From Bacillota bacterium (GTDB lineage: Bacteria; Bacillota; Clostridia; Lachnospirales; Lachnospiraceae): a stretch of DNA of 22,782 nt. Position numbers and translations under genes: made by a program. The DNA lies in the NCBI GenBank assembly GCA_023436225.1, contig JAEZKA010000049.1, forward strand, positions 1 through 22,782. Direction: 5' to 3'. Positions 1-6,789 of the stretch are shown here, one piece after another (the stretch's first letter is position 1; each line of letters starts with the position of its first letter). The notes under the pieces were generated by a model. The model was not told where the DNA came from. It searched no databases and saw only the letters and a list, made by a program, of their open reading frames with translations.

Positions 1-24
1 TGAATAAATCATCCAATCAACCAT
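1..24 (-). CDS. N-terminus of a gene cut by the left window edge
   Basis: On the minus strand an ATG at 24 follows a strong GGAGGTG ribosome binding site (39 down to 33) with 8 bases of spacing, and the frame stays open to the edge (MVDWMIYS). It lies 84 bases downstream of the 270-aa gene on the same strand, so it probably continues the same transfer-type operon. Only eight codons are visible, so no function can be given. A hydrophobic start of this kind would suit a membrane component, but that is a guess. Confidence 0.5.
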
Positions 25-108
25 CCTTTCTTCACCTCCGAATGACAGTATATCATTCATCGATGCACTTGTAATAGTTGCTGGATTTTATTTGCCTAAA
101 TCTGCTGG

Positions 109-921
109 TTATAGTTTACCACTTACAGTAAGAGTCGTTTGCTTAAAAGATTGATTAATCTTTGCTTTAAATACCTGATAAGCTGGGAGCTCTTCGATAC
201 TATCTTCCCCATATGTATTGATATAATACTCGGTAAAGCATTGGGAGAAGGTGTTACTGAACACGGAAGAAGCAACATAGCGGTCGGCGGTTTCCTCTGG
301 AAAGCCTAGCTTAAGTAGGTAGCTCTTCTTTGACTCTGTGTCTTGTGTCAGAAAGTCTTTATACAGAAAGTATCTGATATATTGCTCCCTTGAATAGCGT
401 TGACGCTCGGGCTTGCTCAAAGCCTTAAAGCGGTTAATCTCCAAACAAAGCTTCTCGTAGAATACCTTTTGGCTAAGATAGGCGGCTGTATTCTTGTACT
501 TCATCAATCCTGCTTCTTTGGGAATGGTATCCTCATTGATGGAAAGTTCTTTATATTCCTTTTTACAGAGGCAGTAATCGGGGTGGTATCTCATATAGAA
601 GATACCCTGTCTGGTCAGAGCAAAGGCTTTTCCAAAGGTTGGGCTGACTTCGGAATGGAGGTAGCCCTGACCTTCCAGCTCTAATATTACCTTCTCTATC
701 TGGGGCTTACTGTAGGCAAAGGCGAACAAGAGCGCTGTTTCTTCCAGAAAATTTATCTTTAGCAGATAGGTGGTCTTAAGGATATATTCGCTAAGAAGGG
801 GTAGCTTCTTCATAGGCTTTTTGATATTAGGGAAAATCCCTATATTAGAGAGAACGGCTTGTTCCGTCTGTATCCGCTCCTGATATTCTAACAGGATAAG
901 TTTAATATAATCATTATTCAT
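109..921 (-). CDS. 270-aa protein with winged-helix-like N-terminal half, mobile-element gene
   Basis: I do not recognise this protein as a named family. Residues about 40-112 read like a winged-helix DNA-binding domain: helices around LLSEYILKTTYLL and SKPQIEKVILELEGQGYL, then a wing-like turn and ALTRQGIFYM. The rest is helical and rich in Lys, Glu and Tyr, with no membrane segment or signal peptide. The ATG at 921 has AAAGGAG nine bases upstream. It starts 14 bases after the 283-aa gene on the same strand, so the two are probably co-transcribed. The context (primase gene, hairpin-rich origin-like DNA) suggests a plasmid or ICE replication or transfer accessory protein, perhaps of the replication-relaxation type. 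That assignment is inference only. Confidence 0.6.
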   Translation of the reverse strand: MNNDYIKLILLEYQERIQTEQAVLSNIGIFPNIKKPMKKLPLLSEYILKTTYLLKINFLEETALLFAFAYSKPQIEKVILELEGQGYLHSEVSPTFGKAFALTRQGIFYMRYHPDYCLCKKEYKELSINEDTIPKEAGLMKYKNTAAYLSQKVFYEKLCLEINRFKALSKPERQRYSREQYIRYFLYKDFLTQDTESKKSYLLKLGFPEETADRYVASSVFSNTFSQCFTEYYINTYGEDSIEELPAYQVFKAKINQSFKQTTLTVSGKL

Positions 922-935
922 TGGTAAAAACTCCT

Positions 936-1787
936 TTATGTAAGATATAGGACTGTTTGGTGGGTGAGCTGTTCATAGAGAAAGTGTTTCTCCATATCTA
1001 GAGAACCATAAGAATTCGTTACAAGCTCAATCCCTACTGTGAAGGAACCATCACTCTGCGCAATGAGACAGGACAACTTTTCTATCGCTTTGGTATAAAG
1101 GGAATAGTCTTTGCTATATCCCTCGAGGCTGTCACGATAACTCATAAGGTTATTAAGATAAGCTTCTCCTTCTGATTTGGTAAGCTCAACCGCATAATCG
1201 GGAGGACTGAACTGGTTTTCTTTTAGCAAGTTCATAGAACGTTCTAAAGTATCTTTTGCGCTGCGATAGTTGAAGGCTTCCTGTAGTTTCTCCGCTTTGG
1301 CTTCTTCTGACCTTTGGAACTCTCGGTGCAAAGAGGAAAGCTCATTCATTCTTCCTTTTAGGGCTTCCCGTTCCTGTCGTAAGGCTTCCTGATACTCCTT
1401 CTGGTTCTTTGTTTTCTGGTATTGTTGCTGTAAGTCGGTTCCCGTCTGAAAGCGCCCCTCCGATATTATCTGTTTTGGAAGGAGTTTCGCACTGTTTAAG
1501 ATTTTAGCGGAATGCTCTGGAGAGTTGGACTTGGAGAAGGTGCTCCCGTCCTGCTTCTTCATATAATTATGAAGCTTACTGGTTCCCTGAAAGATACCGC
1601 CAGCTTCCTTGATATAACCTCCGTTTTTAAGTTGGTAGAAGATATCTTTGTTCCCGATAGCAAGTAAATCCTGACGGCTCAATCGGTTCTCGGATAGCTG
1701 TAAATAACGTATGGTATTCATTGTCTTTGGATTATTGAAATTGATTTGTCTTGCTTCTGTTTTGCTTTTTTGTTTGGCTTTTGCCAC
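936..1787 (-). CDS. 283-aa helix-turn-helix plus coiled-coil protein, mobile-element gene
   Basis: This is an unrecognised protein. The N-terminus is basic, residues about 23-76 look like a small winged-helix domain (SENRLSRQDLLAIGNKDIFYQ, then KNGGYIKEAGGIF), and residues about 118-190 form a Gln/Glu/Lys-rich coiled coil. The start is GTG at 1787, with AAAGGA about ten bases upstream; the ATG just before it is followed at once by a stop in its frame. It lies directly beside the hairpin-rich noncoding region at 1800-2100 and is transcribed away from it. A DNA-binding protein in that position could act at the neighbouring origin, for example as a relaxosome or replication accessory protein. 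No catalytic motif is visible, so this role is inferred from position and architecture. Confidence 0.6.
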   Translation of the reverse strand: MAKAKQKSKTEARQINFNNPKTMNTIRYLQLSENRLSRQDLLAIGNKDIFYQLKNGGYIKEAGGIFQGTSKLHNYMKKQDGSTFSKSNSPEHSAKILNSAKLLPKQIISEGRFQTGTDLQQQYQKTKNQKEYQEALRQEREALKGRMNELSSLHREFQRSEEAKAEKLQEAFNYRSAKDTLERSMNLLKENQFSPPDYAVELTKSEGEAYLNNLMSYRDSLEGYSKDYSLYTKAIEKLSCLIAQSDGSFTVGIELVTNSYGSLDMEKHFLYEQLTHQTVLYLT

Positions 1788-1799
1788 GTAATCACATCC

Positions 1800-2100
1800 T
1801 TTCTCTTTATGATAAGCAGGAGCGGTAGAGGTATTCTTAAGTTTTGCCTTAGGAGAAAGCCTGTCGGCTTTGCAAAGGCTCTATGCTAGCATTTGTTGTG
1901 GTTTCCCGTAGGAAAATTTTTGCGGAGGGAACCGCAGCGAAAATAACAACCAAGCGCTTCGGCGCTTGCCCCTTAGGGGGAAATGCGTACTCCCGTGAGA
2001 GAAACGAATGGGAGCGCCTAGAAATGGCGGAGATGTTGTCAAGTCGTCAGACGAGACAATTTCGAAGCATCATTTCAGGCGGCATAGAGCAAAGATGATA
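1800..2100. other. Hairpin-dense noncoding region, candidate oriT or replication origin
   Basis: The 560-bp gap between the 283-aa gene and the primase gene carries a run of adjacent inverted repeats: TTTCC-CGTA-GGAAA (1902-1915), TGCGG-N6-CCGCA (1921-1936), CAAGCGC-TTCG-GCGCTTG (1951-1968), CCCC-TTA-GGGG (1969-1979), a CTCCC/GGGAG arm pair around 1990-2014, CGCC-N7-GGCG (about 2015-2029), and TTGTC/GACAA around 2036-2059. A 71-codon reading frame crosses the region, but its peptide has no ribosome binding site and is explained by the stems. Dense stems between replication and transfer-type genes are typical of oriT or of single- or double-strand origins. The GCGCTTGCCCCTTA segment loosely resembles the nic regions used by MobA/MobL-type relaxases. 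No relaxase is in the window. Confidence 0.45.
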
Positions 2101-2286
2101 TGTAGCTTCATTTTTTTATAGAAGGGATTGCTTATGAAGTCTAGACATTTTAGATGAAGCAAAAAGCACTGTCGGGGCTTCTGAGTAGGAACGAGGGATT
2201 TTTGTAAGCCTGATATGTTATCTTCTAAACAATAGAGAGATTAGTTATATAGGTATGACGTGACAAAAAAATAGCAGAGGTAGGTA

Positions 2287-2313
2287 TAAAAAATTCCTGC
2301 CAGAGCAGGAATT
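2287..2313 (-). terminator. Rho-independent terminator after the primase gene
   Basis: The inverted repeat AATTCCTGC-CAGA-GCAGGAATT (2292-2313) is followed, on the minus strand, by a run of T (read through 2288-2293). It lies 35 bases past the primase stop at 2348. A smaller hairpin, GCCAC-TGTC-GTGGC at 2323-2336, sits between the two. Confidence 0.75.
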
Positions 2314-2347
2314 CAATGATATGCCACTGTCGTGGCTTGTTATGGCT

Positions 2348-3949
2348 TTATTTCTTTGTGGGGAGGATGCCGTCTCTGACTTTCTTTTTCAGGGTGGTAA
2401 TCGCTGCGTGCTTCAAGCCTGTGAGTTCCATCAGGACTTTGTTCGGCTTGTCCATATTATCAAGGACGATTTGGGCATTACGCTCGATGCGCTTCCTCAT
2501 TGGACTGATACCGTCCTCATATTTTTCGTAGCGACGCTTTCTGGAACGAAGACGTTCCCTTTCCAAACGCTGCTTTTCCGTGTAGGAGATTAAGAGGTCG
2601 GATGTATCTTCTTCTGTGAGCTCCAAAACATCAATGATATACTGGTTGGTCAGTCGCTTGTAACAGCCCTTAATGATGTGTTTCGAAATTTCTTCAACCT
2701 CTCCCTCCCCCAAGGGGTCTTGCAGCATATCGTTAATGATTAAAAGCTTCAAAAGAAGCTCATCTTCATCTCTGTAATAAGCGTGGTAAGTAATACCATA
2801 GATAAAGAGAAAGATGTTTCGTTTACCTTCCATCTGGTAATCATCCCTTTCAAGGATGGTCTCTAAGTCGCTTAAGCGTTTTTTTGTGAGCTTCTTGAAA
2901 CCTGATTTTCCTAAGGTAGAATACTTTTCCCATTCCTTCTCCCGAAGGCTGATATCCTCTTCGGTGGCATTCTTTATCCACTCTTCAAATTCTTCTCTTT
3001 CCTGCCTGCGCTTTGCTTCCTGTTCTCTTCTAAGGATACGCTCCTGTAGCTCTCTCTCCCTCTTTGCTTTCGCACGTTCCATAGCTATCTCTTTCTTGGA
3101 CTTTGGAGGAACGGTATCTTCTGGAGTGAGTCCTAAAAAATCTAATAGTTTCTCGGTGGAGAGCATTTTGTCGGAAACTTTAGTAAGAAAATCTACTCGT
3201 ATGGGGTCTTTCTTTACGTTATAACTGTTTGGTAGTCGTAGAATTCGACAGACATCGGGAGCACATTTTGGGTCGGCTCCGTATTCAGCAAACATCTCAT
3301 TAAATCGCTTGTTACATACTAACCAGAAATGATACCAGCGATGGATATACACTTGGTAGCTCTCGATGGAAAGATAAACCTGAATGCCATTGCCTGATTT
3401 AATAAAAGTCATTGGGAGGCTGCCATCAAAGTATTCTGGGTGTTCACCACGGATAACTGATAGGACTTCTTCGGGAGACATCCCTTGAAAGCGAGAGTCT
3501 TTCATATGATAATAATCGAGGTCAGCGAATAACGAGTTTATTCTACTGGCTTGTGTTTTTGTTCTGCGAAAGGGTGATTTCCCCATTGATGCATTACTTG
3601 CATTGATGTGAAAGGTTCCTACAGATAGAAATACATTGAAGTCTGTACGTTCTGACAAAGCTTCCAGTATGGAATAGAGATGCTTGTTATTTAGGTTGAT
3701 GCAGATGGAGGTTTTCTCCGTTCCGTCGGCACTGATAAAAAAGAGAAAGAAACAACGTGGAATATTGCTGTCTTCTGTAATGAGGGCTTGTCGTTGTGCT
3801 GGGCTGCAATCATCAAGAATGCGGTAGTGATAAAGCATATCGGCAAAGGCTTTCAGCTCTGGGTCAATGGTTCTTGGGTTATTATTGGCATCGGAGATAA
3901 TCTCCTTGATGGATTGACGGAAGGTATTTTCTTTGATTTCTTGGTTCAT
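2348..3949 (-). CDS. Primase-polymerase-like replication protein (AEP core) of a mobile element
   Basis: This 533-aa protein probably primes or initiates replication of the element. Residues about 60-255 carry the marks of an archaeo-eukaryotic primase core: LFADLD (residues 140-145) as the metal-binding D-x-D motif, SGNGIQVY (185-192) as motif II, and DVCRILRLPNSYN (232-244) as motif III, arranged as in RepB-like primases. Residues about 285-340 are a highly charged coiled-coil linker. Residues about 365-440 (GKRNIFLFIYGITYHAYY, then INDMLQDPLGEGEVEEI) resemble the helical primase C-terminal (PriCT) region. The C-terminus (about 480-533) is basic and may contain a helix-turn-helix. The ATG at 3949 follows GAAAGGA with nine bases of spacing. 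No zinc finger or helicase motor is present, so unwinding would depend on a host or other element-encoded helicase. The domain call rests on motifs, not on a search. Confidence 0.72.
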   Translation of the reverse strand: MNQEIKENTFRQSIKEIISDANNNPRTIDPELKAFADMLYHYRILDDCSPAQRQALITEDSNIPRCFFLFFISADGTEKTSICINLNNKHLYSILEALSERTDFNVFLSVGTFHINASNASMGKSPFRRTKTQASRINSLFADLDYYHMKDSRFQGMSPEEVLSVIRGEHPEYFDGSLPMTFIKSGNGIQVYLSIESYQVYIHRWYHFWLVCNKRFNEMFAEYGADPKCAPDVCRILRLPNSYNVKKDPIRVDFLTKVSDKMLSTEKLLDFLGLTPEDTVPPKSKKEIAMERAKAKRERELQERILRREQEAKRRQEREEFEEWIKNATEEDISLREKEWEKYSTLGKSGFKKLTKKRLSDLETILERDDYQMEGKRNIFLFIYGITYHAYYRDEDELLLKLLIINDMLQDPLGEGEVEEISKHIIKGCYKRLTNQYIIDVLELTEEDTSDLLISYTEKQRLERERLRSRKRRYEKYEDGISPMRKRIERNAQIVLDNMDKPNKVLMELTGLKHAAITTLKKKVRDGILPTKK

Positions 3950-4151
3950 TTGTGATTGTCCTTTCTAAAATAAATTGGTGATGCTTTATAATAGAAAGGC
4001 GAAAGAGAAAAAATAAGAGGAAGACGGTTCTATCCCCAGTTAAAACGGTCGGAGGATATTATGAGATGGCTTGCTGCCTAAAAAACGGCAACCGCCATAA
4101 TGAAATAAGGAGAAATGAGAACGTAGTAGTCAAGAAAAACTGGGCGGTTCC
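3950..4151. other. Intergenic region with repeated and complementary short segments
   Basis: The stretch between the primase gene and the promoter of the secreted protein contains CCCAGTT (about 4036-4042), AACCGCC (about 4090-4096) and AACTGGGCGGTT (about 4138-4149). The last can pair with either of the first two. The string TGCCTAAAAAA occurs twice (near 4075 and 4154). A 6-codon frame at 4061 (MRWLAA) has a GGAGG five bases upstream but leads nowhere obvious. Possible roles are a single-strand origin or a leader for an antisense transcript; no longer gene is visible. Confidence 0.3.
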
Positions 4152-4180
4152 TTGCCTAAAAAAGTCGATGATGGTATAAT
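4152..4180 (+). promoter_or_regulatory. Promoter of the secreted-protein gene
   Basis: TTGCCT (4152-4157), a 17-base spacer and TATAAT (4175-4180) with an extended TGG just before it make a near-consensus sigma-A promoter. Transcription should begin near 4187, giving a leader of about 25 bases before the ATG at 4211. Confidence 0.75.
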
Positions 4181-4210
4181 TAGGGAAAATACATTAAAGG
4201 TGGGTAACGT

Positions 4211-5374
4211 ATGAAGAAACGATTGATTGGATTACTGTTGATTTTTACTTTGATTATCTCTCTTTTTGCAGTTCCAGATATGGCAGAAGCAGCAACAAAA
4301 AGCTATTTGGTGCTGATTGAAACGAAAGAGGGAAAATGGACTGCTTATAAGGACTTAGCTTACGCAAACGGTGATTATCAGATGGTAAAGGCATATAGTA
4401 CAAGTATAGCACTGGGTTTGACTTATAAGAATAATGACAAGACACTGACTATTCAGAACGGAAAAAAGAAACTGACATTAACAAAGAATTCAAAGAGCTA
4501 TAAATACTACAACGGAAGCAGTACTTCTAAGAAAACAGCGAAGTATAAGACCTATGCTGCAAAGATTGCCAATAAATCAACCTATGTGGCTCATTATGCT
4601 ACACTTAGCAATCTTTCTGTATATACTCAATATTACACAGGAAGCAAAGCAACTGATTATAAGATTTTAGGCTACAAAGGCGTTATTTGCTATAGTACAG
4701 TAGGGAAAATTACCTCTCTTCCTAATATTAAAAATGTTGTTAATACTGATGGAAAGAAATTAAATACTGATACAACTACTGAAAATAACAATGATAACAG
4801 CAATAACAATGATAAAACTGTGGGCTATAAAGGAACAGTGACAATTGGAAAAACAAAAATTCCTAAGCTTGATGGATTTAGTAATTTATACAAAGACCCT
4901 ACAGGCCACTGGGGAGCGGATGTTACTGGAAATACTCCATTGGAGGATTCAATTGATGAATTCTCTGTGGAATTAAAAAAAGAAATCGCTAAAATGAACA
5001 TAGAGGACAATCCTGGAGAAAATGCAGACATTAAGGTTAATGATAGTGTAATTATTGCTCAAATTAGTGGTGATTCTATGCTTTCTCCACTTAGACTTTA
5101 TAAAACTGATTATGGTTACAGAATCTATATTAGTAATCGTCTAAGCAAAAATACTAATCCTAATGAAGCAGATTATTCTAAGGTTTTACAGGATACTTTA
5201 TACCTCTATACCGCTATTATTAGTTCCGAACCAAAAATTTTGTATGATTCGTTATACAAAGATTTCGAAGAAGATGCTTTTATTAGCGAAACTTCTTGGA
5301 CTACTATCGGTGATTGCAAAGTTCAATGTACTGGCGGAAAAGGATATGTAAATTATCTAATTAAAGCCAAATAA
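4211..5374 (+). CDS. Secreted protein with stalk-like N-terminal domain and Asn-rich linker
   Basis: This 387-aa protein is probably exported. Residues 1-28 form a Sec signal peptide: KKR, a hydrophobic core, and AEA cleavage near residue 27. Residues about 30-150 look like the beta-rich stalk domain often annotated as copper amine oxidase N-terminal-like (ALGLTYKNNDKTLTIQNGKK, then KSTYVAHYATLSNLSVYTQYY). A low-complexity linker rich in Asn, Asp and Thr follows (about 188-203), then a C-terminal domain of about 180 residues that I do not recognise. No cell-wall anchor or lipobox is present. AAAGGTGGG precedes the ATG by six bases. It is transcribed against the flanking element genes from its own strong promoter, which fits cargo. 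The 3' two thirds seem richer in A+T than the 5' part, consistent with a domain fusion. Confidence 0.7.
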   Translation: MKKRLIGLLLIFTLIISLFAVPDMAEAATKSYLVLIETKEGKWTAYKDLAYANGDYQMVKAYSTSIALGLTYKNNDKTLTIQNGKKKLTLTKNSKSYKYYNGSSTSKKTAKYKTYAAKIANKSTYVAHYATLSNLSVYTQYYTGSKATDYKILGYKGVICYSTVGKITSLPNIKNVVNTDGKKLNTDTTTENNNDNSNNNDKTVGYKGTVTIGKTKIPKLDGFSNLYKDPTGHWGADVTGNTPLEDSIDEFSVELKKEIAKMNIEDNPGENADIKVNDSVIIAQISGDSMLSPLRLYKTDYGYRIYISNRLSKNTNPNEADYSKVLQDTLYLYTAIISSEPKILYDSLYKDFEEDAFISETSWTTIGDCKVQCTGGKGYVNYLIKAK

Positions 5375-5451
5375 TTTAGTTAATAAAAAACACCTTACGG
5401 GGGTAAAAGGTAATTCATAAAATATAATCATTAATAATGGATTTACATAAA

Positions 5452-5492
5452 GAAAGAGATTATCTGCCTGTGATACGGCGGTAATCTCTTTC
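5452..5492. terminator. Terminator between convergent genes
   Basis: A perfect 11-bp stem, GAAAGAGATTA (5452-5462) with TAATCTCTTTC (5482-5492), has an inner GCC/GGC pairing and lies between the ends of the secreted-protein gene (5374) and the convergent four-helix-bundle gene (5507). The T-run on either side is modest, so efficiency is uncertain; it could serve both directions. A weaker stem, ACCTT/AAGGT at 5392-5411, lies just after the secreted-protein stop. Confidence 0.6.
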
Positions 5493-5506
5493 AACTTTGT
5501 TTTGAC

Positions 5507-5890
5507 TTAACTTGATTTGCTTGCCTTCAACGTTTTTAAACTAGAAAACAACATTTTCTTTATAGATAGACATTGTTCTGATAACTTAGCAAAAATATCT
5601 TGTTTAATAAGCATACATCGTTTCATAAGTAACAACCAAGACATTGTTTCTTCGATTTCCCTAAGTGATATAGAAAAACGATAAGCTCGTTCTTTCTGGC
5701 TGAAAATGCTGACAGAGCCTTCACTTATATTTGCCATAACAGAGGACGAACTTCTAACTATCTGGCTGATAATGGGTGAATTTATGACATCTGGTTTTAT
5801 GGTTCGGCAAAGCTCAATGATTTGAGCTGCTAATTCTACTGACTGCTCTAGCAGTTGATTTCCTTGAATAACTTCTTTGTTACACACCAT
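5507..5890 (-). CDS. Four-helix-bundle protein (S23 / 23S intervening-sequence protein family)
   Basis: The 127-aa sequence shows the family hallmark: SQIVRSSSSVMANISEGS (about residues 43-60) followed by SQKERAYRFSISLREIEETMSWL (about 64-86). The family average is about 120 residues, so it is full length. These small bundles pentamerise and bind nucleic acid in the cases studied; the Avd accessory protein of diversity-generating retroelements is a relative, but most members have no known role. The ATG at 5890 overlaps the last 11 bases of the 49-aa gene, and GAGGA lies eight bases upstream, so translation is probably coupled. No reverse transcriptase lies in the window, so a retroelement role is not supported here. 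It is the last gene of a three-gene leftward unit. Confidence 0.8.
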   Translation of the reverse strand: MVCNKEVIQGNQLLEQSVELAAQIIELCRTIKPDVINSPIISQIVRSSSSVMANISEGSVSIFSQKERAYRFSISLREIEETMSWLLLMKRCMLIKQDIFAKLSEQCLSIKKMLFSSLKTLKASKSS

Positions 5891-6029
5891 CGAGGCTATC
5901 CTCGTCAGAAGGTGTTATTACAACAACCTCCTGCTCTCTGCTGACTTTATCGGCTTCTTTTTGATACCAATCTTCGAACTCCTGAATGATTTCATATTTT
6001 GACTTTTTGTGTTTATTTTCCTTTTTCAT
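5880..6029 (-). CDS. 49-aa charged hypothetical protein
   Basis: This small protein has a Lys-rich N-terminus (MKKENKHKKSKYEIIQEF) and an acidic C-terminus ending in DEDSLDGV. I do not recognise it. The chosen start is the ATG at 6029, with AGAGAGGAT a few bases upstream and only two bases after the stop of the preceding gene (6032). A longer reading from 6062 would overlap that gene without a ribosome binding site. Its stop overlaps the start of the four-helix-bundle gene. The three genes therefore behave as one translationally coupled unit, and the small charged protein could be an adaptor between the other two. That role is inference. Confidence 0.6.
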   Translation of the reverse strand: MKKENKHKKSKYEIIQEFEDWYQKEADKVSREQEVVVITPSDEDSLDGV

Positions 6030-6031
6030 AT

Positions 6032-6664
6032 CTAATCCTCTCTGGCAGCATCTTGGCTGCATTTGTTTTGATAATAACGGGTTATTTCAACTGTTCTGCG
6101 TAATTTTAACTTTAACTCTGCATTATCGGCTGATAGTGCTTGTATCTGCTTTGATTTTGAGCTTTTAACGGTTCCAACGCTTTTGACCAATGCCATATGT
6201 TTGATATAAACACGTTCCGATTCACTGGTGTTAAGGAAAACAGGAGACTTAAGCATTGCTGCGGTGAAGAGGTTTCTGTCGTTTGGAGTGTATTCAATCA
6301 TAACCTCCTCAAATCCATAACGCTTGGCAAGCTCTACAGATTTTGAAGAATAATCGGTAACGGCTTCTTTATCACTGACATATATAACGACCTTCTCATT
6401 GAAATTGGGGTAACTAAGTTTAATGATATGTAATACCAGTTCAATCATAAGGTGGGGAAGTTTGTTACTGATACCCTCCTTGCTTCCAAGATAAATCAGT
6501 TCTTCCTGCATTGAGTTGAAGGGGGTTATATTATCTTCTGTGTCTATCAATCCATCGACTAAGACATAACTCCCGAAATTTGATAGGGTCTTCTTTTCTA
6601 AAAACCCAAACTGTTTTTGTGGTTGAATTGTTTTTGTTTCTATAAATGCTGTTATACCATACAT
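6032..6664 (-). CDS. 210-aa hypothetical protein, first gene of a coupled three-gene unit
   Basis: I do not recognise this protein. The N-terminal two thirds look globular alpha/beta: VVIYVSDKEAVTDY, then ELAKRYGFEEVMIEYTPNDR, which reads like a strand-helix-strand nucleotide- or nucleic-acid-processing fold but lacks an identifiable catalytic motif. The last 45 residues form a basic coiled coil (SKQIQALSADNAELKLKLRR). I chose the ATG at 6664 rather than 6685 because AAAGGAG lies 11 bases upstream of it and overlaps the codons after 6685, and because the probable -10 box at 6692-6697 would start transcription near 6685. It is divergent from the 371-aa gene and is followed after two bases by the 49-aa gene. 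Confidence 0.6.
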   Translation of the reverse strand: MYGITAFIETKTIQPQKQFGFLEKKTLSNFGSYVLVDGLIDTEDNITPFNSMQEELIYLGSKEGISNKLPHLMIELVLHIIKLSYPNFNEKVVIYVSDKEAVTDYSSKSVELAKRYGFEEVMIEYTPNDRNLFTAAMLKSPVFLNTSESERVYIKHMALVKSVGTVKSSKSKQIQALSADNAELKLKLRRTVEITRYYQNKCSQDAARED

Positions 6665-6687
6665 TTTATGTATCGCTCCTTTCATAT

Positions 6688-6760
6688 TGTTATCATAGAC
6701 GAAGGAGCAGGAAGTATGCCGAAAAAAGTGCTCTACCTGATTGGTAAAATGTGTTATACT
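6688..6760. promoter_or_regulatory. Divergent promoter region with a shared TGTTATCATAG element
   Basis: Rightward, an extended -10 TGT-TATACT (TATACT at 6755-6760) lies upstream of the 371-aa gene. Leftward, CTATGATAACA (6698 to 6688 on the minus strand) contains a TATGAT -10 for the three-gene unit. The same 11 bases, less the first, recur as TGTTATCATAG at 7975-7985 in front of the excisionase-like gene. Both -35 boxes are weak, so a regulator may be involved. Confidence 0.45.
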
Positions 6761-6789
6761 GTTGAAAAAAGTAAAGGAGAGTTCAAAAG

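Noticed and set aside
1883..2098. 71-codon plus-strand frame in the hairpin array
   Set aside because: No ribosome binding site, and its composition follows the stems. Kept as noncoding origin-like DNA.
4211..5890. Diversity-generating retroelement (four-helix bundle as Avd, secreted protein as target)
   Set aside because: No reverse transcriptase, no template/variable repeat pair seen, and the secreted protein has no C-type lectin-like end.
5507..6664. Toxin-antitoxin module
   Set aside because: A small charged gene next to a small helical gene invites the idea, but neither matches a toxin or antitoxin family, and the four-helix-bundle family is not known to be toxic.
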